Assembly: GCA_011317545.1 (NCBI GenBank)
Contig: WUJK01000005.1
Location: 1,798,001 to 1,862,000, forward strand
DNA: 64,000 nt
From: Coniella vitis
Taxonomy: Eukaryota; Ascomycota; Sordariomycetes; Diaporthales; Schizoparmaceae
Direction of reading: 5' to 3'
Position numbers and translations under genes: made by a program. A model generated the notes under the pieces. The model did not search any database. It saw only the letters and a list, made by a program, of their open reading frames with translations, and was not told the DNA's origin. Positions 1 to 13,900 of the stretch are shown here, piece by piece; position 1 is the first letter of the stretch; each line of letters opens with the position of its first letter.

Positions 1-3000
1 CCTAATAATAACCATCGGAGAAAAAGATGCGGGCCGGGCCCACTGAATACAGAGCGAACGACTGGTCAGTGCGTCTGACGTTTACTATGTATCTTATGCA
101 CTTGGGTACTCGTAGTATGCTAGTACGCCAGGGAGGGGGGGGGGGGTTCTAGGTATCCGGGGCTGCCGGGGTACTTGCTCATCCAAGGTCCCTCAGACTC
201 GTGTGGATATTGATGCACCTGATATCACGCACCTTGCATCAACACTTGCGCCGGTTCCCAATCTGCACGCTTGGGAGCGGCAGCCTGTGCATTCAATGCA
301 TGCTGGGGATGCAAGTGCTTCTCGCAGAGACCCGTGGAAGCCCGCTGCAGGGGCTCCGGTGCTGCGAGAGGCTGCGTTTGTGGGTGTGGTCGGCGGCACA
401 AGACATTGCCGTTGACGGCTCCTCTCGTCTTTGGGCCAACGGGTTTCTTGTCGTCGGCTCCTTGCTTCAATTCAAGGGCTCCCACCCATCAGCTTCTGTG
501 ACTTGACCTACAGTAATGCGACCCTCAGCACTGCAGCATGCACCAGAATCATCACACCGTTCTTCTTGTTGCTGGTATAGTAGCACGGTCCATCAAGCCT
601 GCAGATGGCCGAAGCGTCCCGCTTGGAGCCACCTAGAAATGACGGGACTGCTCTAAAATCGCGTACTATGTACTAGTAGGCCTGTCATGGTACCCGGAAA
701 TGAGTCCGGGTCCGAGCGCGGACCTGTGAGGGGGGTCTCTAACCTCCGCAAAGAAACTCGACGATCGTATGCTACTTGCGATCTCTAGCGATTTACTCCG
801 ATGGTGGGTTTCGAACCCCTGGGTGACAGTTACTTCCGATGCACGTCAAGGCTAGCATTTCCTTCACGCAAACCTCACAGGACCAGGAAGCGGCAATTTA
901 CACTCAACGAATACATAGTGGAAGGATCAACAATGGCTTGGATATCGATTTAAAGATTGATGGAGTCCTCTAACTTCCGAGAGCCTCGGATCTCCCTTTG
1001 ATTTCATTGCGTATCCAGAACCACAATTCGGCGGCTTTTGGGTTGGCTCTCACTTTCCAAGTTGACGGGCACAAGTCCTACAACGACCTTTTACGAGGTC
1101 AGCAGGCCGTTGCACGGACGTATTTGGGCCACTTCATCCAAACTAGTCGGCCGCACAGATGACGACGGAGTCTGTCACTTGGGAAAATAAGAGCAGAAGT
1201 CTTTGGCCCTTGGAAGATCGGCATTCGCCGCAGAAGCACTTGGCGAACTTTCGCAATCGCGAGTCACGCAGCTTTGGTACAAGCTTTGCAATGGGTAGGC
1301 CAGTGCAACACATCTCTTGAGAATGCTTCACTTTGCAGAATGGGTATTCTCGGTTTGGGCCGCCGTGCAAAAGTGTCGACATACTCATTAGCCCGTTGCA
1401 TCCAAATGCAGAGAGGTGGATAGTCCCTTGTACATAGTACATAGTACCATCATGGCCATACATCCAAGTACTTATGCCAACAGGCTTCCATTATTGGTTG
1501 TCACGGACGCAGTTACTCTGGAAATGCATACATAGTACATAGTACATGGGCACGCTTATGGCTTGCTGTGTTTCTTAAAGAGCCTAGAGCCTCACATACT
1601 GTAAACCCCAAGGTTTCGAGTAGATTCTCTGAGAGAGGAACGAGAGAAAACGATAATATGCTTGGCTACCCTACTATATAGTACTTTGCACTTGTACACA
1701 ACTCCAAGTGGCGAATGTCCACCAGAAAGAAACGAAGACATGAGACAAAGGCGGGAGGGGGGGTGGCTGGTATTTTGCCATCGAGTGTCTCATCCCCCCT
1801 GGGGAAAAGACCTATTCGGTTCATGACCGTCCCATGCACTATAGTTGTTGAGTAATATATATCTTTTGGGGTGCTATTTGCCTCTTCTCTTTCAGACGTC
1901 AGGGAATAGTATTTTACTGCCTTAAATGTACTACTACATATGTAGATAAGAGTCCGTAATTGTTTATCACGCAAATTTCGTTGAGTAGCAAGATAGGAAT
2001 TGGTGAAACCTTTTCTCGTCCCATTAGATAGTTAATGAATGTTAAGAAGATCAGGCAGAACAGCTTCCTTATTGCAATTCTAATACCGAACATGAGTGTT
2101 TTTGCATTGCCAATGAGTGGAGAGGGTAGTGCGATTAAAAACACAAAAGGGTCTGTCCCCCTTTCCTGGTATCGTGTGGCTATCAAGTACATCTCACATG
2201 TGTTAAGCCGGGCATATTACAAAGTGCTTTCCTTGATGGTATCAGCTGCATAACATACTACTTGATTATCACCGTCAATGAAGAGCACAGGGCTTTGATT
2301 CGTGGTCTTAACTTCAAGGCACAGTCAAATGGCTCACCTGAAGCGACTTCACGACCCCTTCATACAAGAAGTGTGATCTACATTTGTACGACCGGTCTAC
2401 GTGTGTACTGAATTGGTGAAGTTGATTATTGGCAATAGCATAACCCCCTCATGCCGAGCCTCCTTAAATCAGTTTGCGCTGCTATTATTCACCCGGTCCA
2501 AGGCTGTGAAAGAAGTCAAATATGGCTAATCATCCATGTTCAGAGACTAATTGGTATGTCGCGGAAGATTCCAAGGACAAAGTAGAAAAGCTCGTGCTGC
2601 CGCGATTCCATCATTTAAATGCTGCATACAGGCTACCACTTGATCGCCCATCTTCAGCAAGAAAACGCCTGTGCGTATGCATTCCATCCTTTCGCCTACC
2701 CTAGAAGTAGACTAGTGCGGGGTCTTTAGATACCTTTTAAATAAGGCGAAGTGCCTGTTATCACGGATGTTCCGAGGCACCCCATTTAGTGCGTCTGATG
2801 TGATTCGGTATCTTGGAGATGCTCGTTGGCCATGGCAACTTGTGAGGGGAGACGACTATTACGCAGGTCCAGCACAGCATACTATGTACATTGAGACGAC
2901 ATGTCAAATCCCGAAAAAAAGCCCGTCTGCCAAACAGTTTCGAGTATCAGACCAGCCAATTCAGTGTGGGTCCCTTATCGCGGCTTTCACAAGTGGCGCC

Positions 3001-3945
3001 CACGCGAGGGACAATCAGCTGGTAAACACTGCTACCTCGCGGTTTATTACTGAGCAACAGCGCCTCCGACGCTGTACCTAGCTGTCAATGAAGCATGCAG
3101 CCGGGAGTGATCAATTGCAGCAAAACCCCGGGTTGGTCTAGGATCTTGTTGGTTGGTCTCGAGATGCTTTTGAAACTGGGGGTCATAACCGAGGCCAAAA
3201 TCTGCGAATACCAAGAGAATTTGCCCTTTCTTCCCATGCTTGCTGCCGTTTTGAGGCGCCAGCCACACCGCAGTGTGGCGTCTCTATATACACAACTCTA
3301 TGCGACAACAGAACTGGGTGGAGTTGCGAGGCCAGCAGCTCTTGTGTTCACGAGAGAAATACGAGACAAAGGGCCCCCTTCGTCTCATGGCGTCAAGTGT
3401 AGATCAAAACGGCAGTAACGCCAATTTGCGCAGCGCAGGTAGATAATTGGGGATGAGGGCGCATTGGAAACATGTTTCGTGAGCCACCACCGGACTGTTC
3501 TTTTTCGTGTCTCACAATACAGCCCACGTTGGCCCCAGCGGGGCGGGAGTGTTGTTTGCGTCCCGTGACGGCGCTGCCTGGAAAACAAGCACTGTCGAGG
3601 AAGTGAGGAGGATGGGAGGCTGCTGCCATCTGACGTGCGCGCAGGTTGCGAGAATATACGTAGAAATCATGGACTTGGGTGTGTACTTGGACAAAAAGAC
3701 GTACTATATGTGTACAGTAGCCCGTTTGCCAAAGGGCACAGTGAATGCATTGGGACTGTTACCCGGCTTTTCTCACCGTGTGGCTCTCATCACTTACTGT
3801 ACTATCGCATACGGAAGGTGCCCTCCACCCAAACCAGCCTAGCGCCCCGGTTCAGTAGCAACGTCAAAGGAAAATGAGCATCGCGAAAGATTGCACAAGT
3901 TGCCGGTTGTAACCGGGATCCCACGCTGCCCACACCGAGCTGCCC
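1..3945. other. Intergenic region without a supported gene
   Basis: The open frames here are short, overlap on both strands, and resemble no protein family I recognise. The region holds a G run near 136-146, six exact copies of the TACTATGTA/TACATAGTA motif (83, 664, 1431, 1438, 1529, 1536), a further copy at 2880, and a near-duplicate of a short sequence around 795 and 835 (ACTCCGATGG and CTTCCGATGC). A stretch near 808-820 looks like a tRNA T-loop on the minus strand, but the arms do not pair. Confidence 0.6.
1431..1544. repeat. Paired TACATAGTA motif clusters
   Basis: Two overlapping pairs of the 9-base motif, TACATAGTACATAGTA, at 1431-1446 and 1529-1544. The unit overlaps itself by two bases, giving a 7-base period. 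They belong to the window-wide motif family described in the findings. Confidence 0.9.
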
Positions 3946-6208
3946 ATGCTACCGAGAGGCTCGCGATTTTTGCAGAGCGTCAGGCTTCTGCTGCGCACTT
4001 CATTTTTGCCCGCAGCTTGCCCAGCCAAGGCTTCGCTTGAGTTTCAGCTCCCCGCCGTCGCTCACGCCACCATTCAGGTTCGCTGCTTCTACAAGCCCAG
4101 CATGGCGCCCCGGGACCCATCGACGGCTTCCAACTACGATGCCTGGCGCACCAAGCACACGACTGCTGAGCTGAGCATCGACTTTACGAGCAAGTCCCTG
4201 CGCGGCCTCGTTACCCTCGAGCTCGAGGCCCAGACCGATAAAGCCAGCAACGAGATCATCCTCGACAGCAGCCATGTGTCTGTCTCGTCGGTCAAGGTCA
4301 ACGCGGCCGACTCGCAGTGGTCCGTCAAGGACCGCTCCGAGCCTCTTGGCTCTCCCGTGCACATTGCCGTCCCGTCCGGAATTGCCAAGGGCGAGCTGGT
4401 CAAGGTAGCCATCGAAGTCGCCACCACGGACAAGTGTACAGCGCTGCAGTGGCTCACGCCCGAGCAGACGTCTAACAAGAAGGCCCCCTTCATGTTCAGC
4501 CAGTGCCAGGCCATCCATGCTCGCAGCCTGTTCCCGTGCCAGGATACGCCCGATGTCAAGTCTACCTACTCATTCCGCATCACCAGCCCGCATGTCGTAG
4601 TTGCTAGTGGTGTTGCGGCGGACGGCGAGCCAGAGGCCAAGGATGGAGGCGAGAAGCTCTATGTATTTGAGCAAAAGGTGCCGATTCCTAGCTACTTGTT
4701 CGCGCTGGCCTCGGGTGACATTGCTCAAGCGCCCATTGGCCCACGCTCTTATGTGGCGACGGGCCCCGATGAACTCAGTGCTTGCCAATGGGAATTCGAG
4801 AGGGACGTAGAAAAGTTTATGGAAGTGATTGAGAAGATTGTCTTTCCATACCAGTGGGGCCAATACAATGTGCTCGTCTTACCGCCATCTTTTCCCTATG
4901 GAGGTGAGTGCCCATTCATTGCCCCAGTCTTTGACAAAAGAAAAAGGCAAAAAGGAAATTAACCCTGTGGTGTCATCCCTAGGCATGGAAAACCCCATCT
5001 ACACATTTGCGACCCCGACTCTAGTATGTAAATGCATCAAAACATGCGGAAAAAGTTTTTAGCGTAACTGACATTATACAGATCTCTGGTGACCGTGAGA
5101 ATGTCGATGTCATTGCTCACGAGCTTTCCCACAGCTGGAGTGGTAACCTGGTGACAAGCTGCAGCTGGGAGCACTTGTAAGACTCCTTGCTCTTATTTCC
5201 AGTCATGAGCTGACAAAATGTGTACATTTCAGCTGGTTGAATGAGGGTTGGACGACATATCTGGAACGCCGTCTTGTCGCAGCTGTTCACGGTCCGGCAT
5301 ACTTTGATTTCTCTGCTGTAATTGGCTGGGAGGACCTGCAGGGCACCATTGATGACTTTGGAAAGGACCACAAGTACACGCAGCTGTTGATAGATCACAA
5401 GGGTATTGACCCGGATGACTCTTTTAGCAAGGTGCCGTACGAAAAGGGATTCCATATGATTTGGTACCTCGACAGACTGGTGGGCCGCCAGAACTTTGAC
5501 AAGTTCATTCCATACTACTTCAAGAAGTGGCAGAACAAGTCCTTGGATTCGTACGAGTTCAAGGACACGTTCCTCGAGTTCTTTGGAAAGCCCGAGTATG
5601 CTGAGCTCAAGGGCAAGATTGCCGAGATTGATTGGGAAACTCGCTTCTACAGCCCCGGAATGCCCCCCAAACCCGACTTTGACACATCCCTCATTGATGT
5701 GGTATACAAGTTGGCAGACCAGTGGAAGAACAAGGTCAGTTTATCCTCGTCGAGTCTGCAGCGACGAAGATGCTCTTTCTGGCCAATAATGCTAACTGTC
5801 TTTTCGCATAAGGATTACGTTCCCTCGCCCAAGGATGTCGAAGGCCTGAGCGCCAACCAAAAGATTGTGTTCCTACAGACTGTTTTGGCGTTCAACGAGC
5901 CTCTGCCTGCTGAGCAGGTTGAGAAGATGGGTGATGCTTATCAGTTCTCTCGGTCTCAGAATGTCGAGGTCAAGGCGGCCTACTTTGAGGTCACGCTCAA
6001 GAACCAGGTAGCCAGTACCTATCAAGGTGTCGCCGAGCTGCTGGGCCAAGTCGGTCGGATGAAATTTGTACGTCCTCTATTTGCTGGACTCAACAAGGTC
6101 GACCGGTCGCTTGCCTTGGCTACCTTCCAGAAGAACAAGGACTTTTACCATCCTATCTGCAAGTCGGTTGTTGCGAAGTTGCTTGGTGTAGATCAAGACA
6201 GCAATTGA
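3946..6208 (+). CDS. LAP2: Leukotriene A4 hydrolase-type zinc aminopeptidase (M1 family)
   Basis: Five exons: 3946-4903, 4983-5023, 5082-5176, 5233-5734 and 5813-6208, joining in frame to 663 residues. Seen in the sequence: the GGMEN exopeptidase motif (residues 319-323), the zinc site HELSH (346-350) and the third zinc ligand in WLNEGWT (Glu369), spaced exactly as HEXXH-X18-E. The order is the usual N-terminal beta domain, thermolysin-like catalytic domain and C-terminal helical domain. Known for the family: bifunctional cytosolic aminopeptidase/epoxide hydrolase; the yeast homologue Lap2 trims peptides. About 52 residues rich in Arg, Leu and Ser precede an internal start (Met53, position 4102, MAPRD) that matches where the yeast and animal enzymes begin, so a mitochondrial form is possible. 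Intron 4 carries a GCTAAC branch point near 5801. The identification is firm; only the choice of start is open. Confidence 0.95.
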
Positions 6209-7636
6209 TAGACGAGCTTGGGTGCATGGACTGCTTCATATCTCGAGCATAAGATGAAAAAGAATAAGCATTACGGAAGGGAAAATCCAAGATATAATCG
6301 AATGAAAGGGACAAAATGTACCTGTGACATGCTCTTTTCAGAGCTTTGCCATATTTCTGATGCTCACTTCCCAGCTCCACTACCAAAAACGATGGCTCTA
6401 TTAAAGTCTGGCGTGCCATTTTCTGACAGACTACGTACCTTTGGCCCCCCCTTTTGTGTACCAAATCCGTCTTCCGTAGCCTTTGTAGCTGGGAATTTAC
6501 CACTGGTTTGCATCGATCCGCAGCAGTACGAGTATGAACACTTTCGCCAACTTCAAACTAAGCTCTCTTGCTTGGGCAGTCAACTCATCCGGCGTCTTGA
6601 TTCATCTTGCCTTGCGCAACTCACGATATTGCACAGACCACCATACCATCTGGCGGTGCCTCGTTGACAGCAAGTGGTCTCCGCGAACCATTCCGCGGCC
6701 TCCATACTCGCCTTGGGCGAGAAGTCATTCTCATATGCCAGCCTGTAGTCACCGAGTTTTCAAAGACGAGAATGTCAAGAGCCGGATCCATGGATGCGCT
6801 ACCTGAGCATCCGTACTACATATTATGATTGTATGCCACATTATCGCAAAGAGACCAACAGCCATAGCCAACAAAGAGCCTTGTCAAAAGGTCAGCATCT
6901 CGAACACACGCGCAATGCCAGACCGCAAGAGATCATTCCAGTCTTGCTTCAGCACAAGAGTGCCAGTCCAAAGACTGTCTCGCCCGCGAGCACAAAGATA
7001 TGACAGTTTCTTCTCGGCATTGAAGAATACGGTTTGGGATAGCAATTTGTTGCCGAGACTCTCGTGGCCCAGCCCCATGACCGTTGGAATACTTGAAAGA
7101 AACAATTGAGCACGTCAGATACGATCCTGCGCGGTAATCGCGCAATTCGCCGGATCAGGTAGATGAACGATTGGGTATCCTTTGCAAGCTTGGATCGTCA
7201 TGTAGTGTATCTACATCCTCAGAGCTCTCTTGAAGAAACCTATATTTGAGTAGGCATGCTTCACTGTGAATCGCGATTGTGACGCTGCGCATTATTAGCG
7301 GAATCACGGGGCGCCTGAGAGTCAGTAACGTTCCAGGGACCGTAGGCCAAGGCATAGGCGCTGCGGGGGGTGAGTACAAGGATCCATGACAGCACGTGTT
7401 GCCGCGTCAAGCCCCACAATTCTACCGACGCGTGATTCTAACTGTGACCTGAACGCCCGACTTGCACCTAATCCAGACCACGATCCTTGACAGCCATATG
7501 GCAACCATCTTGAACATCTCGTGCATAATGGAATGCTACAAGGGGCGACTCGGAGTTTCCTACCGTCAGCTCAACGTGAGACGGACCTCTTTCTTCGTCA
7601 ATGTGAGCTTGCAACGCCGCGCAGATTTCATGAGCC
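6209..7636. other. Intergenic spacer between the aminopeptidase and SNF2 genes
   Basis: About 1.4 kb between two genes on the same strand. It should hold the 3' UTR of the aminopeptidase gene and the promoter and leader of the SNF2 gene. I see no coding frame with family resemblance and no clear repeat. Confidence 0.55.
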
Positions 7637-10600
7637 ATGGCGACCGACAAAAGAGCATCACGGGTGCATGTCATTGTCAGTGACGACGAGGAGACATGCT
7701 CCTCCGCAGGAGAAGGAAATTCAGAGCCTATCACGGCCAGGAAGCGAAAGCTTGATGATCCCGATGTCTGGGCTGACGAGCCTGATGACCAGCGAGAGAA
7801 GTGGCTTCAGAGCAGGAAGCCTAAGCGAGCAAAAACAGGGAAGAAAGGAAAGGCCAAGGCAAAAGAAAAGTCCACAGCGAATATCACCCCCGACCACAGC
7901 TTGCAGGGTTTCATGCGAGGCGCGAATGACGGCGAGACGGAAGAGATGGTCGATAACCCTAATGACGAGGTTGAAATTCCTCCATACATTCTCAAACGAC
8001 GCGAACAGTTTGAAATGAACAAGAATCAACTTGGCCAAGCAGGTCTGAAACTATCGCCAGAATTTGACGGCATATACTTTTCAGATGACGAAAAGGACCC
8101 CAGAGAGTTACAAGAACGACCGAAACTCGTCCATGTCAAGCCCTGCCGACCGTACAAGGACATTGTTCTGGAGGCCTCGGCCGGTCTGATTCCAGCAGCC
8201 ATCGCCCAGTACCTGCGCGACTATCAAGTTGAAGGTGTCAGGTTCCTGCACGAGAAGTTTGTCTACCAAAAAGGTGCTATCCTGGGTGATGATATGGGTT
8301 TGGGCAAGACTGTCCAGGTGGTTGCCTTTTTGACTGCGGCTTTCGGCAAGACTGGCGACGAGCGGGATGCCAAAAGATTACGAAAGGTCAGGAGGGACCC
8401 CTCGCGGTGGTATCCTCGTGTCCTGATTGTCTGCCTTGGGTCTCTTATTCCCAATTGGAAGAGCGAACTCGAGCGTTGGGGCTGGTGGAAAGTCGATGTC
8501 TACCACGACAGCGGCAAGGAAGATGCACTGCGCGCAGCCCGTACCGGTGCTATCGAAATCATGTTGACGACGTACTCAACCTATGCCAAGAATGAAGACA
8601 AGGTCAACTCTGTTGAATGGGACGCCGTCATCGCTGACGAATGTCACATGATCAGAGACCGCCGTGCTTCCACCACCAAAACAATGAATAAAGTCAACGC
8701 ACTTTGTCGCATTGGTCTGACCGGGACAGCTATACAAAACAGATACGAGGAATTCTGGACTTTGCTGAATTGGACAAACCCAGGATACTTTGGCAGTGCA
8801 CGGGAATGGAATCTTGCCATTGTAAAACCTCTCACACGCGGACAATCCCATGAAGCTACATGGGCCCAGCTCAGTCTTGCCAGAAAGACAGCCAAGAAAC
8901 TTGTGCAAAACCTACTACCAGAATTCTTTTTGCGTCGCATGAAGGCTCTCATTGCTAAACAGTTACCCAAGAAGACTGACCGCGTGATCTTTTGCCCTCT
9001 GACCGATCTTCAAAAGGATGCGTACGAGCGGCTGCTCGACGGAGAAGAAATTCAAACCATTCTATCGAGTGTACAGTTTTGCACCTGCGGTTCCGGTCTC
9101 AAACAAGGCTGGTGCTGTGGCAAGCGTACATCTGATGGTAGGTCACGCTTTTTCTTTTTCTCTATTTGAGCTTTCAAGCTTTTGTGGCACGAGCGTGGGC
9201 TTTGGTTTTACTTGGCAATTCATGTTGTCAAATAAGCACCTTGCACGGACTGACTTGCTTCGTATGAAAAGGGAAATCATGGATGAGCCTCGTCTTCCCA
9301 TGCATCACCGCCTTGCAGAAGCTGTCGAATCATCTCACGTTGTTGATTCCGTCCAATGAGGAAAAAGACAAAGACAAGAGAGACTCGGCTCTGAAGCTGC
9401 TCAAACAGTGTGCACCCAAACACTGGGACAAATTATACCGACAGCGCAACTCTATCCAGGTCTTGTCGAATCCGTCCTTTTGTGGCAAATGGAAGATACT
9501 CAAGGAACTCCTCAGCCTTTGGCATAAGAACCAAGACAAGGTCTTGGTGTTTTCACATAGTGTACGACTGCTGCATATTCTGGAAAGTCTTTTCAAGAAT
9601 ACAAGTTACACTGTCAGCTTTTTGAGTGGGCAAATGTCATATGAAGACCGACAGAGGGAAGTTGATAACTTCAACTCGGACCCCAGCAAGTTTGTCTTTC
9701 TCATTTCGACCAAAGCAGGCGGTGTTGGACTCAACATCACCGCTGCTAACAAAGTTGTCATTTTTGATCCGCATTGGAATCCGGCGTATGACCTCCAGGC
9801 ACAGGACAGAGCGTACAGAATCGGCCAGCTTCGGGACGTTGAAGTCTACCGACTGGTGTCTGCAGGCACCATTGAGGAAATTGTCTATGCTCGGCAGATA
9901 TACAAGCAACAACAAGCCAACATTGGTTATACCGCGTCAAGCGAGCGCCGCTACTTCAAGGGCGTCCAAGAAGACAAGACCCGCAAGGGCGAACTCTTTG
10001 GGCTACAAAATCTCTTTAGCTTCTGTTCTGACCAGGTTGTCCTGCAGGACATTATGAACCAGACAAACATCGCCGAGGCACGGGTTAGCGCACAGATGGC
10101 GGAAATTGACATGGACTACCCTGCTGATGAAGACGAACATTACGATCTGATCAAGAAGGAAGATGTAGCAGACGATGAGGGCGGGTGGCGTCAACTTGCC
10201 GAATACGTCAAATCAGGAGACGCCGAGGGACAGCAGGCCAAGCAGAGCAAAACCTCAAAGCCCAAAAGTAATCCTATACAAGCTTTACTGGCCTCAGCCG
10301 GTGTTCAATATACTCACGACAACTCCGAAGTCATTGGGTCTAGCAAGGTGGAGGCCCACCTCTCTCGAAGAGCCGAAATGAAAGACCTGGCCGAGCTCGA
10401 TGACCCTGGAGACCAGAGCGCCCTTTTTGCAGAGGACGAGGTCGCTTCGTTTGCGCCGAAATTCAAGCCGCCAGATGATGTCAAAATCCGGCAATTCTGC
10501 TCGATGGCAAAAGAGTTGGGCTTTGAAAATGCCACTGAATTTGCGCTGGTAGTAGAACAAATGACACAAGGAGAGAGGAGAGATGCATTGGACAAGTTTT

Positions 10601-10926
10601 ACAAGAAGCGTATGGCAAGGTTGCTAATAACGCAGCCAAAGAAGGAAGAAGACACGGACGATGAAAAGGTCTCGCCTCCACTCCTTACGGCTGAGGACAA
10701 AGATATCGCTGCTTCGGGCGATACAGAGGTCAAGCTCGCGGATATACCGAACTTTTGCAACGTCAAAGCAGAGGCAGAAGAGCCTGCTGCAAACGAAGAC
10801 GTCAAGCTCGAACATGGGAGCGCATCAGTGAAGGAAGAAAGCCCGCCACCTGCTATGCTAGAGCCTCAACCTAGCGTTCGGTTGATTTCGTCTGTCTTTA
10901 TTGACGACAGCGAGGATGAGCTCTAA
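7637..10926 (+). CDS. ERCC6L2-like (Rad26-like) SNF2 family DNA-dependent ATPase
   Basis: Two exons, 7637-9137 and 9272-10926, give 1051 residues. Seen: a basic, acidic-patched N-terminus; Walker A in GDDMGLGKT (about residues 217-225); a DECH box (about 334-337); the LTGT motif; then the helicase C lobe with GGVGLN (about 650) and the arginine-finger motif QAQDRAYRIGQ (about 676-686). After this comes a conserved segment, RRYFKGVQEDKTRKGELFG, which in my memory marks the ERCC6L2/Rad26L branch rather than canonical CSB/Rad26. A long acidic tail ends in IDDSEDEL. Known for the family: ATP-driven translocation on DNA, nuclear, linked to double-strand-break and transcription-associated repair. 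The intron interrupts the linker between the two ATPase lobes. Other SNF2 branches (Rad26, Rad54) are less likely because of the post-helicase segment. Confidence 0.93.
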
Positions 10927-13900
10927 ATCTTTTGATAGGCATCCACACGGCAGTATTTCGCGCGCCTTGACACCTTGCAATGAATTCTCCCAGCTTCTGT
11001 GAAATCCTCTCGCTGACCGCTCTATTGTTTCGTCTTGACCCGACCGAGCTGGTGTAACATATGAGGCCGATTGCGGGTTGGCTCTACGTACTCTAGCCTG
11101 TATATTTAAAGATCATTTTGCTGTTCCTAATATCACGCCTGATGATTGTCAAAGGCGACCTGGTTTTGCTCCAAACTCCTTGGACCCCTCCGGACTAGTA
11201 TCAAGCAGCAGGCAAAGTCCAGAAACGCACGAAAACCCATGAAACTCGCCATAACCGATCGCCTGATCTATTTTTGGATAATCATCGCACAAGAACTAGA
11301 CCGACGGACCTCAATAAGCTACAAAACGTCTCTGCGGATCCGATTCGCCAGATTCACGTTACTCGGTGATGGAATTCACCGAAGCAAGCATACCGCAACT
11401 TCTGCCCATGGGCGGTTATGCATCCTGCCCGGGTACGGGGAGCTTTCTCCGCACTTTTTTGACGGAAATCTTTGTGGTTCCCAAGTGAGCCAACGTTGGC
11501 GACGGGAAAGCTTTGCTTCTCAGCCCACCATCATCTACCCGGTAGTGTCTTGGTATGCATAGCAAAAGTTTATCCGAGAAGAAAGGTGTACATGAACTGA
11601 CCCAACGTCAGATTCAAACTCACGTGTTCCAGCTCACCTGTACCAAGTACATTGCATAAGGTCCGTCTGCTGTGTTCACCGGACGTTGCTTCTTTCTGCT
11701 GGCTCGGCAACAGACACGCACCAGATAGGTGGGACGCATTGCGGTATACCGACCAAGGGACATGCGTATCCTATTGACTCTCTTGCACTCACATGTTTGC
11801 TTACTTTTAAATTTCAGACACTCCATGCCATGCTACCTTGACCTGTGTGTACAAATGAGCTTCTGCATACGGCTGAACCTTTTCAACGGGTGGGCAATCT
11901 TGAGCATGTTGTGATTGCCGCTTTCCAGGGCTGATACTTGCTTCTCACGTATCACTCGAAGATGTGCCGAGAATGTAAGGAGCGTCATCCTACAGTTTGT
12001 GAGCGATGGGGCCACGAATACCAAATCCCAACATCTCCCCTTCTTTCGGGAAAAAGAAGAAAAAGAACACCAGAGCAGCTTTTAGATATATTACGTGAAT
12101 ATATCACGGACATGATACAAGTAGCAGCATTTCCATGCAAGTGATGCTACTTGATCACCTCTTTACGCATGGGGCTGGCCGAACCGCAGGATGTGGCCAT
12201 TATTATCGCTGCAGCAGGGCTGGCAGCAGATCAACGGTAAGGTGGCTGAGGCAGCGTCGTTCCTTTGCTGTGACTTTTTTTAAGTTTGGCGTGAGATTCT
12301 AGCCGAGACCATAGCCACCTTTTGGTGTTGTATTCGGCAGCAGTTGGGATGATGGTGTCCAACTGTTTGCTGTCCGGCTTCATGGCGGAAAGTAAATGAA
12401 ACGAGGTATGCAAGCGTTTGCTGGAGAAAAGGTGTTTGGCTTCCAAGAAGCTGATTGTGGAGCGCATATCCTGTCTATATGGAACAACGAGAAACGTCAT
12501 GCTGCACATGTCAAAGTTTATTATGGGAAGCCAAACTGTCCGCTTGCTTCTATACTGTGCTGTGCTTGTGCTAATGCGAATCTGGGACGTGTTCGTAACC
12601 TAGACTATCTTGGAAATCATCAAAAGGGGAGAGACATTCAAGGTATCGAGGCAGGTCTCCAAGTCAAGGAGGACATTGCCGCAGGATACTGATGACTTGG
12701 ACTCCTCACGTTTGGGGGCGGCGTCCTGTTTTGTTATTGCTGGCGACTGGACCTTTTGGAAACGAAATGCACCACTATGACATTGTCCAAAGACTTGCTT
12801 CTGTAAGGCTGAGGCCGTGGCGAGAAAGCTGAAAATCGTTCAAATTTTGGTGCTTATGGGGTCAGTGATGAGAGTAGGTGCTGTTGCTCCCTTTTCCACT
12901 ACTTTAAGAATAGTGTTTGCGTGGTCAAAGTATCGTGCGCAATGGTATGGAGGAGAATGGACAATGAACAACGAGCAGAGTTCCCATGGAACCCTGGCAG
13001 ATACATAAGTAGCCCACCGTTTTCTTTTCTCTTTCGGGGGAAAAGGGGGGGGGGATGGTTCCTTTGGTCATTGGTTACAGCCCCGGGTGGCGAGCGGGAC
13101 TTGGCTTTGGAGACCTTTTTAAGCTTAGGGATGGGCTTAGAGTTGCACTATCGTGAGTATGTGGTAACGGTAAGGTTTTGGTGAAGTGAATTACATTGCA
13201 AGCACCATCAAGGGCTAGGCATGTGTTGACTATCCTTGTAGGTGCCCATCTCTTATGGTTTTAGTCGAGGCGAAAAGAGCGTGCCGATCCTGTCAATCAT
13301 AAGAGATGGTCTGTCAAAGAAGTTGCCATCCGGTCTTTTTGGATGGAATAACGTTCTGCTGATTCAAATGGCGAACCGTTGGAGACTTTTTGCTTCGAGT
13401 ATTTTGATTATCATTCAATGGGGTCTTTACCGGCGACTTCTTTCTGCTTTTGGAGGAACTCTTGCGATCCAACCACGGCACCGATGTTACGCTGATACAA
13501 GATCAAGAAATGTATGCAAAAGAGTCGATATCATTGTCAAGACTGACGAGATTCCGTCGAACAAAAGCCCAAACTCGAATGTCAAATGCACAAAGCCGAA
13601 GTACCTGTCTGGTGGTACACCGGATCCGTGCTATTTTCTAGTCCACCTGCTTCCTGTGCGGGACTTGGACCAGGCAAGTATGTGCTGTCAGCGCTCTGCA
13701 CTCATATTACCAAGCAGCAATGGTATTGGAAAGTCTATGGCTTTTCATTATCAGCAGATCATTGGTACCCAAGATGGTGCTTACGACTGTGGCTATCCAA
13801 GAGCTGAAGTCTTTATATAGAAGCGCCGAGCATAGCATCAGTGTTTGGTCTTGGTATTCCCTTCTCTGAACTTCTCATGTCGAACAGCAGCTAAGTGGGA

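Noticed and set aside
795..880. GGGTTTCGAACCCC resembling a minus-strand tRNA T-arm
   Set aside because: The neighbouring arms do not pair and no acceptor stem is found at tRNA spacing.
13242..13820. 192-codon open frame
   Set aside because: No resemblance to a family and no codon bias; competing frames overlap it on the same strand.
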